Assembly (NCBI GenBank): GCA_001013295.1
Contig: LAZY01000002.1
Span: 1-58,680, forward strand
Length of the DNA: 58,680 nt
Direction of reading: 5' to 3'
From: Chryseobacterium indologenes
GTDB taxonomy: Bacteria; Bacteroidota; Bacteroidia; Flavobacteriales; Weeksellaceae
Shown here in pieces: positions 8,689 to 15,802 of the stretch. The notes under the pieces were generated by a model. It ran no database searches. It had not been told where the DNA came from and saw nothing but the letters and a program-made list of their open reading frames with translations. Numbering within the stretch: position 1 is the first letter of the stretch; the number at the start of each line of letters is the position of its first letter. The translations under genes were made by a program, and so were the position numbers.

Positions 8689-9519
8689 ATGGAAATAAAA
8701 CCAAAAATTCTTTTGCCTGTTGATTTTTATTCAACATCAGACAATACTTTCTTATATGCAATAGCATTTGCAGAACAGTTCAATGCAGATGTTCATATAC
8801 TAACCGTGTTGGAAGATACGGCTGAACCGGAACAAAACAATCAATTCAGAAAAGGGCTGAAAGAACGTGAAATAGAACTGTTCTATCAACAGATAAAAAG
8901 CTATAAGAATACTTCGGAAGTAAACCTTTCTTTCGGACTGACAAAGGAAAGTTTCACGGACGCAATCATTAACTATTTACAGAACAACGCGATAGATTTC
9001 CTGATAATCGGATATGACACCAACGGAATAAAATCCAATTCACAAATTAGGCAGGAAATATCAGAGAAGAATTATAAAGTCAATGTGCCGATTATCATCG
9101 TTCCGGAAAAAGCTACTTTCAGTATAGAAAACAATATCGCTTTCGATGTACGACTACATAGTGAAGAATGTGAATTATTGAAAAAGCTCGCCGTTGATTT
9201 CAACAAAAAAGGCAGGTTAGTGCATTGTATACATATAGCAGACTCCCAAAAATCGTTTAACGAGGCAGTAGCTAAAAAAGATGCTTGGCTGAATAAGATT
9301 AATCAGACCAACCTAAGTTTGGATATACTCTTATCCAAAAATATAATGAACGGGCTAAAGAAGATAATTGAGAAATATAATATTCAGGTGCTCACTATGA
9401 TAAACAGTTCTGCTAATGAAATCCAGACCTTGCTAAGAACACAGGTGGAAGCCCTTACTGTGCTAAGTCCCAAAGCAGTTTATGTTTATATTTCTACTAA
9501 TCAAAGAATTGATTTTTAA
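8689..9519 (+). CDS. Universal stress protein, degenerate nucleotide-binding motif
   Basis: 276 residues, two UspA-like halves, beginning KPKILLPVDFYSTSDNTFLYA. The place of the ATP-binding loop reads GYDTNGIKSNSQ, so the G-x2-G-x9-G-S/T pattern is missing and it is probably a non-ATP-binding member. It lies 10 nt after the preceding usp gene and 8 nt before the broken rteC copy, forming one apparent transcription unit. Confidence 0.8.
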   Translation: MEIKPKILLPVDFYSTSDNTFLYAIAFAEQFNADVHILTVLEDTAEPEQNNQFRKGLKEREIELFYQQIKSYKNTSEVNLSFGLTKESFTDAIINYLQNNAIDFLIIGYDTNGIKSNSQIRQEISEKNYKVNVPIIIVPEKATFSIENNIAFDVRLHSEECELLKKLAVDFNKKGRLVHCIHIADSQKSFNEAVAKKDAWLNKINQTNLSLDILLSKNIMNGLKKIIEKYNIQVLTMINSSANEIQTLLRTQVEALTVLSPKAVYVYISTNQRIDF

Positions 9520-9527
9520 ATGGTATT

Positions 9528-10358
9528 ATGCTGGATAAATTTTATAATGAAACACTACATAAACTGGAAACGGCTATCAACGAATTGGAGATTGAAGCAG
9601 ATAATTGCTCGATACAACGAGTTGAAGCCATAATTCAACTTATTATCCAAACCCTGTCCAAATTAAAGGAGTATGTTTTAAAACGAGGGTTTAAAAATAC
9701 TGATGAGGAAATCCATTTTTTCAAACATCAGAAACCTGTCATTGTTTCAAAGCTGATTTATTACAATGCTATCTATAAAATAGAAAGCAAAAAGCCTTAT
9801 GGTGCAAAGCAGATAAAGAAATTTCTTAACAAAGAATTGAAAAAACTCAAAAAATTCTTTGACAACAATATTGACTTTTACAAGTATTACCGTAGTGGCA
9901 ATTCTTTTCTTGATGAAAATTTCTTTATTCGTGGAAAACACGATATAAGGATGTGGTTGGATACGTTTTATTTTGAGGCAGACCACCGTTTTTGCACTTC
10001 TCACGATTAGAAGGTCGCCAAAATAATTGCCAATGACCTGATACAAGTTTATCTTGAAGACCAGCTAAATAGCAATCATAAAAAGGTATCTGATAGTTCT
10101 TCACTCCATTGGACAGGAAGTAAAACGGCATTGACCGAGTTGATTTATGCACTCTACGCACAAGGCGTATTCAACAACGGAAATACCGATATAAAATTGA
10201 TTGCCAAAACATTTGAAACTGCCTTTAATATTGATTTGGGCGATTTCTATCATACATTTATGGAATTGAAAGCCCGAAAAATAAACCGTACCAAATTCCT
10301 CGACAGCCTGTGTGAAGCTCTGATAAAGAAAATGGACGAACAAGATGAAAAACAGTAA
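9528..10358 (+). pseudogene. rteC: rteC copy 1, split by in-frame amber codon
   Basis: The reading frame encodes a 276-codon RteC-family protein, but codon 161 (10008-10010) is TAG where the intact copy at 22605 has TAT (Tyr) in the same context, TSHD-Y-KVAK. The frame is otherwise open to 10358 and nearly collinear with copy 2 to the shared C-terminus KKMDEQDEK. This is a single nonsense substitution, not a frameshift. The second half has only an internal ATG (10131), so a functional product is unlikely without suppression. RteC is the CTnDOT-family regulator of the excision operon; an intact copy follows the copper island. Confidence 0.88.
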
Positions 10359-10420
10359 GTATATATGTACACAGGCTTTATTCCTCTTGGCAAGAAGTCA
10401 GAGTAATTAAACTTAAATTG

Positions 10421-10428
10421 TAAATTTG
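10421..10428 (+). promoter_or_regulatory. -7 promoter box for HMA-AraC regulator
   Basis: TAAATTTG matches the Bacteroidetes TAnnTTTG element and lies 46 nt upstream of the ATG at 10474. Confidence 0.5.
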
Positions 10429-10473
10429 TTTATTGCTTATGTATTAAATACTAAACGTAGTCAGTAAATAAAT

Positions 10474-11037
10474 ATGAATACAATCTTTATTAAAAATATG
10501 GTTTGCGACCGTTGCATTATGGTGGTACAAAACGAATTGGAAAAACTGGGATTAGATGCTAAAAATATAAAACTGGGCGAAGTTATTCTTTCCAAAGAAA
10601 TAACATCTCTGGAAAAAGAGAATTTGTCCAAAACTTTAGAGCCATTAGGATTTGAAGTAATTGACGATAAAAAAGGCAGGATAATAGAAAAGATAAAGAA
10701 CATTATCATTGACCTGGTACACCATCAGGATAGTGATGTAAAAACCAACCTTTCCGATGTATTGAGTGACAAATTGCATCACGATTACAATTACCTGTCC
10801 AATCTGTTTTCAGAGGTAGAGGGTACAACCATTGAAAAATACTTTATCGCCCAAAAGGTTGAAAAAGTAAAAGAATTGTTGGTGTATGATGAGTTGTCAT
10901 TAAGTGAGATTGCGAACCGCCTAAATTATTCGAGCGTGGCATATTTGAGTAACCAGTTTAAAAAAGTTACCGGGCTAACACCAAGCCATTTCAAACAGAT
11001 TAAAGAGGATAAAAGAAAACCGTTGGATAAAGTGTAA
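10474..11037 (+). CDS. HMA-domain / AraC-HTH fusion regulator (predicted copper sensor)
   Basis: 187 residues. The N-terminal ~65 residues have the size and pattern of a heavy-metal-associated (HMA) ferredoxin-like domain, with CDRC at residues 11-14 in the usual first-loop position (MVCDRC). After a linker helix, residues ~100-180 are a two-HTH AraC C-terminal domain (LSEIANRLNYSSVAYLSNQFK, then GLTPSHFKQ). Metal binding in place of the normal sugar-type sensor suggests a direct Cu(I)/Ag(I) switch. It lies next to the copper island, and two island promoters share a conserved operator (11038 and 13542). The fold assignment for the first domain is inference from the motif, length and context. 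Confidence 0.82.
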   Translation: MNTIFIKNMVCDRCIMVVQNELEKLGLDAKNIKLGEVILSKEITSLEKENLSKTLEPLGFEVIDDKKGRIIEKIKNIIIDLVHHQDSDVKTNLSDVLSDKLHHDYNYLSNLFSEVEGTTIEKYFIAQKVEKVKELLVYDELSLSEIANRLNYSSVAYLSNQFKKVTGLTPSHFKQIKEDKRKPLDKV

Positions 11038-11101
11038 GTAAATCTTACAAATCAAATCCAAAATTTCACACCAGTACCCATAAATATAATAGCCAATTTT
11101 G
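11038..11101 (+). promoter_or_regulatory. Copper-regulon operator/promoter module, copy 1
   Basis: GTAAATCTTACAAATCAAA at 11038-11056 and a -7-like CAATTTTG at 11094-11101, with 56 nt between their starts. Partly conserved sequence lies in between (AAATT-CACA-CA-TAC, then AATAG). An 18/19 identical element at 13542 has the same spacing. No -33 TTTG box is visible, fitting activation by the HMA-AraC protein. Confidence 0.7.
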
Positions 11102-11125
11102 TATTGTAAATTAAAGCAGGCAAAT

Positions 11126-13537
11126 ATGGCGACAAACAGAGAAAATATATACATTCCATTGGAGGATGTAGAAAGCGAACACTGTGCATTAATCGTTGAA
11201 AAGGGATTGGCACAGGTAAAAGGTGTAGAAACCCATAAAGTAGAGCTGAACAACCGAAGGGCAGCGATTACAGTAGATAGCAATGAAACCGTAGGCGAGG
11301 CTGTTAAGGCAATTAAAGATTTAGGTTACGGAGTTCCTACGGTTAAAAGTGCTTTTCCGGTATTGGGCATGACCTGTGCATCCTGTGCGGGCAGTGCCGA
11401 AAGCATTGTGAAATACCAACCGGGAGTAGTTAATGCTTCCGTGAACTTTGCAACGGGCAATCTTACCGTGGAATATCTGCCCAATATGACCGATGCCTCC
11501 ACCTTGCAAAAAGCGGTTCAGGGAGTAGGTTACGACCTATTGGTTGAAGACGAAACCAAGCAGCAGGAAACGCTCGAAGCCATCCACGAAAAGAAATTCC
11601 GAACCTTGAAAAACAAGACCATTTGGGCAATTATCCTTTCCCTGCCCGTGGTAATCATAGGAATGTTCTTTATGGATATGCCCTATGCAGACCCGATAAT
11701 GTGGCTCTTTTCCACGCCCGTTGTAATATGGTTGGGCAGGGATTTTTTTGTAAACGCTTGGAAGCAGGCAAAGCACCGTTCCGCCAATATGGATACGCTG
11801 GTGGCATTGAGTACAGGTATTGCCTACCTGTTCAGTGTTTTCAATATGCTGTTTGCCGACTTTTGGCATCAACGGGGACTGCATGCTCACGTATATTTTG
11901 AAGCGGCTGCCGTTATTATCGCATTCATCCTCTTGGGAAAACTGCTGGAAGAAAGAGCCAAAGGCAACACCTCTTCAGCCATTAAGAAGCTGATGGGCTT
12001 GCAGCCAAAAACGGTCATCGTGGTACAGGCGGACGGAACGGAAAAGCAGACCGCTATCGAAGACTTAAGCGCAGGCGATGTGATACTCGTAAAGCCCGGT
12101 GAAAAGATTGCGGTAGACGGCATGGTCATATCGGGCAATTCGTATGTAGATGAAAGTATGCTAAGCGGCGAGCCTGTACCTGTATTGAAGAAAGAGAACG
12201 AAAAAGTATTTGCAGGAACGATTAACCAAAAAGGCAGTTTTCAATTCAAGGCGGTAAAAGTGGGCAAAGAAACCATGCTTGCCCACATCATCAAAATGGT
12301 ACAAGATGCACAAGGAAGTAAAGCACCTGTACAAAAATTGGTAGATAAGATCGCTGGTATTTTTGTTCCTGTGGTTATCGGTATCGCTATCCTTACATTC
12401 ATTTTATGGTTCATTTTAGGCGGTGAGAATGGCGTAGTTCAAGGATTGTTAGCTGCCGTTACTGTATTAGTTATCGCTTGTCCTTGTGCATTAGGCTTGG
12501 CTACGCCTACGGCTATTATGGTAGGCGTTGGTAAAGGTGCAGAACAAGGTATCTTAATAAAAGATGCCGAAAGTTTGGAATTGGCAAAAAAAGTAAATGC
12601 TATTATACTGGATAAAACAGGCACGATCACCGAGGGAAGACCCGAGGTAACAGATGTTGAATGGCTGGACAATAACGATGCTACCAAAGATATTCTATTG
12701 AGTATAGAAAAACAATCCGAACACCCGCTGGCAGAAGCATTAGTGAAAAACCTGCAAGGTGTTTCAACTACTTCACTAACCCACTTTGACAGTATCACCG
12801 GCAAAGGAGCGAAAGCCGACCACAAAAACGAAACTTACTATGTAGGTAATAAAAAATTGTTAGCTGAAAACAATATCAGCATTGACGCACAACTACAACA
12901 AAAAGCAGATGAATGGGGCAAACAGTCCAAAACTGTTATTTGGTTCGCAAACAGTAAACAAGCTCTTTCGGTGGTTGCAATTTCAGACAAAATCAAAGAA
13001 ACATCAGCGGCGGCAATCAAGGAAATACAGGATATGGGCATCGATCTGTATATGCTGACCGGAGACAACGAAGCGACCGCAAAAGCTATTGCTTCACAAA
13101 CAGGCATCAAGCATTACAAAGCGGAAGTGCTACCACAGCATAAAGCAGACTTTGTAAAAGAATTGCAAGCACAGGGCAAAGTGGTAGCAATGGTTGGCGA
13201 CGGTATCAACGACAGCACCGCATTGGCAACAGCCGATGTAAGTATCGCAATGGGCAAAGGCAGCGACATCGCAATGGACGTAGCCAAGATGACCATCATT
13301 TCATCCGACCTTACAAAAATACCGCAGGCAATACGCTTGTCCAAACAGACCGTAGCCACCATCAAGCAAAACCTGTTCTGGGCGTTTATCTACAATGTAA
13401 TCGGCATTCCAGTAGCGGCAGGCATCCTTTACCCTGTTAACGGCTTCCTGCTCAACCCGATGATTGCGGGTGCGGCAATGGCATTGAGCAGCGTGAGCGT
13501 GGTCAGTAACAGTCTGCGGTTGAAGTGGAAGAAATAA
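11126..13537 (+). CDS. copA: Cu+-exporting P1B-1 ATPase (CopA)
   Basis: 803 residues from the ATG at 11126; an in-frame TTG at 11099 is a poorer start because it sits against the promoter box. There are two N-terminal HMA domains: the first is degenerate (SEHC, one Cys), the second is canonical with GMTCASC at 81-87. The transmembrane metal site is CPC at 452-454, the phosphorylated Asp is in DKTGT at 496, the SEHP motif is near 534 and GDGIND at 691-696. The CPC motif and GMTCxxC domain assign it to monovalent copper/silver export from the cytoplasm. It heads the copper island under the first operator module. Confidence 0.95.
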   Translation: MATNRENIYIPLEDVESEHCALIVEKGLAQVKGVETHKVELNNRRAAITVDSNETVGEAVKAIKDLGYGVPTVKSAFPVLGMTCASCAGSAESIVKYQPGVVNASVNFATGNLTVEYLPNMTDASTLQKAVQGVGYDLLVEDETKQQETLEAIHEKKFRTLKNKTIWAIILSLPVVIIGMFFMDMPYADPIMWLFSTPVVIWLGRDFFVNAWKQAKHRSANMDTLVALSTGIAYLFSVFNMLFADFWHQRGLHAHVYFEAAAVIIAFILLGKLLEERAKGNTSSAIKKLMGLQPKTVIVVQADGTEKQTAIEDLSAGDVILVKPGEKIAVDGMVISGNSYVDESMLSGEPVPVLKKENEKVFAGTINQKGSFQFKAVKVGKETMLAHIIKMVQDAQGSKAPVQKLVDKIAGIFVPVVIGIAILTFILWFILGGENGVVQGLLAAVTVLVIACPCALGLATPTAIMVGVGKGAEQGILIKDAESLELAKKVNAIILDKTGTITEGRPEVTDVEWLDNNDATKDILLSIEKQSEHPLAEALVKNLQGVSTTSLTHFDSITGKGAKADHKNETYYVGNKKLLAENNISIDAQLQQKADEWGKQSKTVIWFANSKQALSVVAISDKIKETSAAAIKEIQDMGIDLYMLTGDNEATAKAIASQTGIKHYKAEVLPQHKADFVKELQAQGKVVAMVGDGINDSTALATADVSIAMGKGSDIAMDVAKMTIISSDLTKIPQAIRLSKQTVATIKQNLFWAFIYNVIGIPVAAGILYPVNGFLLNPMIAGAAMALSSVSVVSNSLRLKWKK

Positions 13538-13541
13538 AACA

Positions 13542-13605
13542 GTAAATCTCACAAATCAAACAAGAAATTACACAACAATACTGAACTGAATAGTACGGAA
13601 ATTTG
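13542..13605 (+). promoter_or_regulatory. Copper-regulon operator/promoter module, copy 2
   Basis: GTAAATCTCACAAATCAAA (13542-13560) and -7-like GAAATTTG (13598-13605), again 56 nt apart. It starts 5 nt after the copA stop and serves the chaperone gene at 13637. Confidence 0.7.
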
Positions 13606-13636
13606 CATTATCAGATAACTCTAAAATTTATTAACA

Positions 13637-13858
13637 ATGGAAAATAAACAATTTCAATTCAAGACGAACATCAATTGTGGCGGTTGTATCGCATCTGTAA
13701 AACCGCACTTGGACAAGGCAGAGGGCATATGCCATTGGGAAGTGGACACGGCCAACAAGGACAAGGTACTTACAGTGAAGTCCGAGGGCATTACCGAGCA
13801 GGAAGTAATATCGACCGTACAAAAGGCAGGCTTCAAAATAGAACCTTTGAATGCCTAA
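13637..13858 (+). CDS. HMA-domain copper chaperone (CopZ-like)
   Basis: 73 residues, a single HMA domain with the metal motif CGGC at residues 14-17 (INCGGC instead of the usual MTCxxC). It lacks a signal peptide and is therefore cytoplasmic, consistent with handing Cu(I) to the ATPase. It has its own copy of the operator module, so it can be induced more strongly than copA. A long imperfect hairpin follows its stop. Confidence 0.85.
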   Translation: MENKQFQFKTNINCGGCIASVKPHLDKAEGICHWEVDTANKDKVLTVKSEGITEQEVISTVQKAGFKIEPLNA

Positions 13859-13871
13859 GCCAACTACCTTT

Positions 13872-13931
13872 TGAAATGTCCTTTTTCCGACCGAATTTTC
13901 TGAAGGTTGGGTTGCCGAAAAAGGCATTTCA
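13872..13931 (+). other. Long imperfect hairpin after copper chaperone gene
   Basis: TGAAATG (13872-13878) plus CCTTTTTC (13880-13887) pair with GAAAAAGG plus CATTTCA (13917-13931) through one bulged T. An inner CCGACC/GGTTGG pairing extends the stem. The whole is about 60 nt, far longer than a plain terminator, and no T-tract follows. It may end the copZ-like transcript or be a structured RNA. Confidence 0.6.
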
Positions 13932-13982
13932 TCAAATCCTGAAGAAAGAGGATATCTTGTTGTGGTCGTAACATTGTTTGTT

Positions 13983-14059
13983 TATATAGAGAAATTTTGC
14001 CTATATAGCAAAAAAAATTGTAAAAACAATATAAAAAACCAATCTTATTTGTAACTTTG
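13983..14059 (+). promoter_or_regulatory. Promoter region of Cys-rich exported protein gene
   Basis: TATATAG (13983-13989) and CTATATA (14001-14007) form an inverted repeat, ATTGT/ACAAT forms a second near 14018-14031, and TAACTTTG (14052-14059) is a perfect -7 box. The box ends only 5 nt before the TTG start, so the transcript may be leaderless. Confidence 0.5.
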
Positions 14060-14064
14060 TTGAG

Positions 14065-14451
14065 TTGAAAAATTATAGAATACATATAGGTATTTTGACA
14101 CTCTTCTGTCTGGTTTTCTTTATGATACCAAGCCAGAGTTTTGCCTGTTCCAAAAATTCAACAAAGACCGAGCAGTCTTTCAGCTCAAAGGAGAAATCCA
14201 AAAAATCAGAACATAAAAAAGGTTGCAAGAGCAAATCCTGTAAAAAATGCAAAAGTGACAAATGCGGGGGCGGTTGTTCCCACAGCTCTTGCAGGTGCGG
14301 TGCTTCAACCACTTCCCTAAATGTCCCAACCATAATCGAATTAAAGGCAAAAAATCACTTAGCAGCAGCTAAAAAGCAAAAATTCGGTTTCAAAGAAGCC
14401 TACTATTCTTCGGGATTTTTCTTCATTTGGCTACCTCCTAAAATAAGCTAA
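14065..14451 (+). CDS. Cys/Lys-rich exported protein, predicted metal-binding
   Basis: 128 residues starting at TTG (14065). The signal peptide is plausible (NYRIHIGILTLFCLVFFMI, cleavage after the Ala in SQSFA). The mature part has a Lys/Ser/Cys-rich stretch (about residues 50-85) with repeated CKSK/CKKC/CGGGC/CRCG patterns, about ten Cys in 40 residues, then a C-terminal amphipathic region. It is expected to be a periplasmic or surface metal-binding protein. I know no assigned function. The next in-frame Met (14122) would remove most of the signal peptide, so the TTG start is preferred. The gene stands alone between hairpins in the copper island. Confidence 0.7.
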   Translation: MKNYRIHIGILTLFCLVFFMIPSQSFACSKNSTKTEQSFSSKEKSKKSEHKKGCKSKSCKKCKSDKCGGGCSHSSCRCGASTTSLNVPTIIELKAKNHLAAAKKQKFGFKEAYYSSGFFFIWLPPKIS

Positions 14452-14453
14452 AA

Positions 14454-14573
14454 CTATGGCCTGATAGCCATAGGTGTGCCTTGTCAAAAGCTATTCCGGC
14501 TTTTGCAAATCCCCTATTTGTATCATTTACTTAAAATTTAAAACAGAAACGGGTTTATCAATCCCCCGTTTCT
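14454..14573 (+). other. Three consecutive perfect hairpins between island genes
   Basis: CTATGGC/GCCATAG (14454-14460, 14467-14473), CAAAAGC/GCTTTTG (14485-14491, 14499-14505) and AGAAACGGG/CCCGTTTCT (14545-14553, 14565-14573) lie in a row. The first two follow the Cys-rich gene. The last lies 16 nt before the next ATG, where it could affect translation initiation. At least one may be a terminator. Confidence 0.55.
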
Positions 14574-14588
14574 CAAAATGTAATTATT

Positions 14589-15464
14589 ATGAAATCATTA
14601 TCAAAAATAGTGATGGTAATCGCCGTGTTACTATCATCAATAAACGGCTTCGCACAAATCAAGAATGCGAAAACAGAAACCGTAAAGATTTACGGCAATT
14701 GTGGTATGTGCAAAACCACCATCGAAAAAGCAGGTAACGTAAAAAAGGTAGCCAGCGTGGACTGGAACAAAGATACCAAGATGGCTACGCTCACCTATGA
14801 CGGCGACAAAACAAATCAGGATGAAATCCTGAAACGTATTGCTTTGGCTGGTTATGACAGTGAGAAGTTCCGTGCGCCGGATGACGTATATGCTAAACTG
14901 GCTGGTTGCTGCCAGTATGATAGACCCGTGAAGACGGTTGCCAAAAACAAGGAGGCGGGAATGGACATGAATGCCGGACATGGCAATCACGACCATAGTC
15001 AAATGGCAGCTAACAAAGATGCAGCCCAAAACCAATCACAGCTAAAGGCTGTATTTGACAACTACTTTTCAGTGAAAGATGCTTTGATAAAAACCGATGC
15101 GGCGACCGCATCTGCCAAAGCCGCTGAATTGGCTGTATCCCTTAAAGCAGTCGATATGAATAAGCTATCGGCAGAGGAACATACGGCTTGGATGAAAGTG
15201 ATGCAGGACTTGACGGCCAATGCGGAAAGCATTTCAAAATCAAAAGATGTTGCAAAACAAAGAAGTGCTTTTGCGGCACTTTCGGGAAGCATCTACACAC
15301 TGGCCAAAGTGTCTAAACAGGATACTCCCGTTTATTACCAGCACTGCCCTATGTACAACGGAGGTAAGGGAGCCAATTGGCTAAGTAAAGAGAATGCTGT
15401 TAAAAACCCATATTACGGCTCACAGATGCTTACCTGCGGCAGTACGGTCGAAACCATTAAATAA
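14589..15464 (+). CDS. Exported HMA + DUF3347 protein
   Basis: 291 residues. Signal peptide 1-22 (ends GFAQ), HMA-like domain about 28-95 with CGMC at 38-41, a His/Met-rich linker (MDMNAGHGNHDHSQM near 127-140), then a helical DUF3347 domain ending in HCPM...NPYYGSQMLTCG. The His/Met/Cys pattern fits periplasmic Cu(I)/Ag(I) binding or transfer. The same C-terminal domain recurs without HMA in the lipoprotein at 17930, suggesting two partners at different envelope locations. This is the first gene of a tight run up to the oxidase at 22352. Confidence 0.8.
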   Translation: MKSLSKIVMVIAVLLSSINGFAQIKNAKTETVKIYGNCGMCKTTIEKAGNVKKVASVDWNKDTKMATLTYDGDKTNQDEILKRIALAGYDSEKFRAPDDVYAKLAGCCQYDRPVKTVAKNKEAGMDMNAGHGNHDHSQMAANKDAAQNQSQLKAVFDNYFSVKDALIKTDAATASAKAAELAVSLKAVDMNKLSAEEHTAWMKVMQDLTANAESISKSKDVAKQRSAFAALSGSIYTLAKVSKQDTPVYYQHCPMYNGGKGANWLSKENAVKNPYYGSQMLTCGSTVETIK

Positions 15465-15478
15465 CAGGTCTGAAAGCT

Positions 15479-15784
15479 ATGGTACAGTACAATGACATGG
15501 TGCAGGCGCTTAAAGACCTAAGACAGCGTGGATACAGTATGGACTTTAGTCTGTTGCCGGACTGTCTGTACTGTACGTCAAGGAGCCTGAAACTAAAACC
15601 GGAGGATTTTACGGTTACGGAAACTCATAGGTTTGAAAGCCTCGACAGCAGTCCTGATAACAATGCCGTAATTTATGCCATATCGTCTAATGATAGTAAG
15701 AATAAAGGCGTACTTGTTGATGCCTATGGTACTTATGCCGAAGAAATGACCCATGAGATGGCAAAAAAATTAAGTGCAACATAA
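15479..15784 (+). CDS. Small conserved Bacteroidetes protein, unknown function
   Basis: 101 residues, no signal peptide, likely cytoplasmic. It has LPDCLYC (two Cys) near 26-32, then EDFTVTETHRFE and VLVDAYGTYAE. Homologues are sometimes labelled phosphoribosylpyrophosphate synthetase in databases, but the protein lacks the length and PRPP-binding motifs for that and the label should not be trusted. It lies 14 nt after the HMA-DUF3347 gene and 18 nt before the CPH-type ATPase, so it is coexpressed with copper genes. The two Cys might bind metal (speculation). Confidence 0.7.
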   Translation: MVQYNDMVQALKDLRQRGYSMDFSLLPDCLYCTSRSLKLKPEDFTVTETHRFESLDSSPDNNAVIYAISSNDSKNKGVLVDAYGTYAEEMTHEMAKKLSAT

Positions 15785-15802
15785 CTTTTAAAACCCCTTG
15801 TT

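Noticed and set aside
11099..11125. TTG start of copA nine codons upstream of the ATG
   Set aside because: It lies inside the -7-like promoter box; the ATG at 11126 fits the HMA domain start and is downstream of the predicted transcript start.
15479..15784. Ribose-phosphate pyrophosphokinase
   Set aside because: Only 101 residues, no PRPP-binding loop; the label appears to be a carried-over database name.
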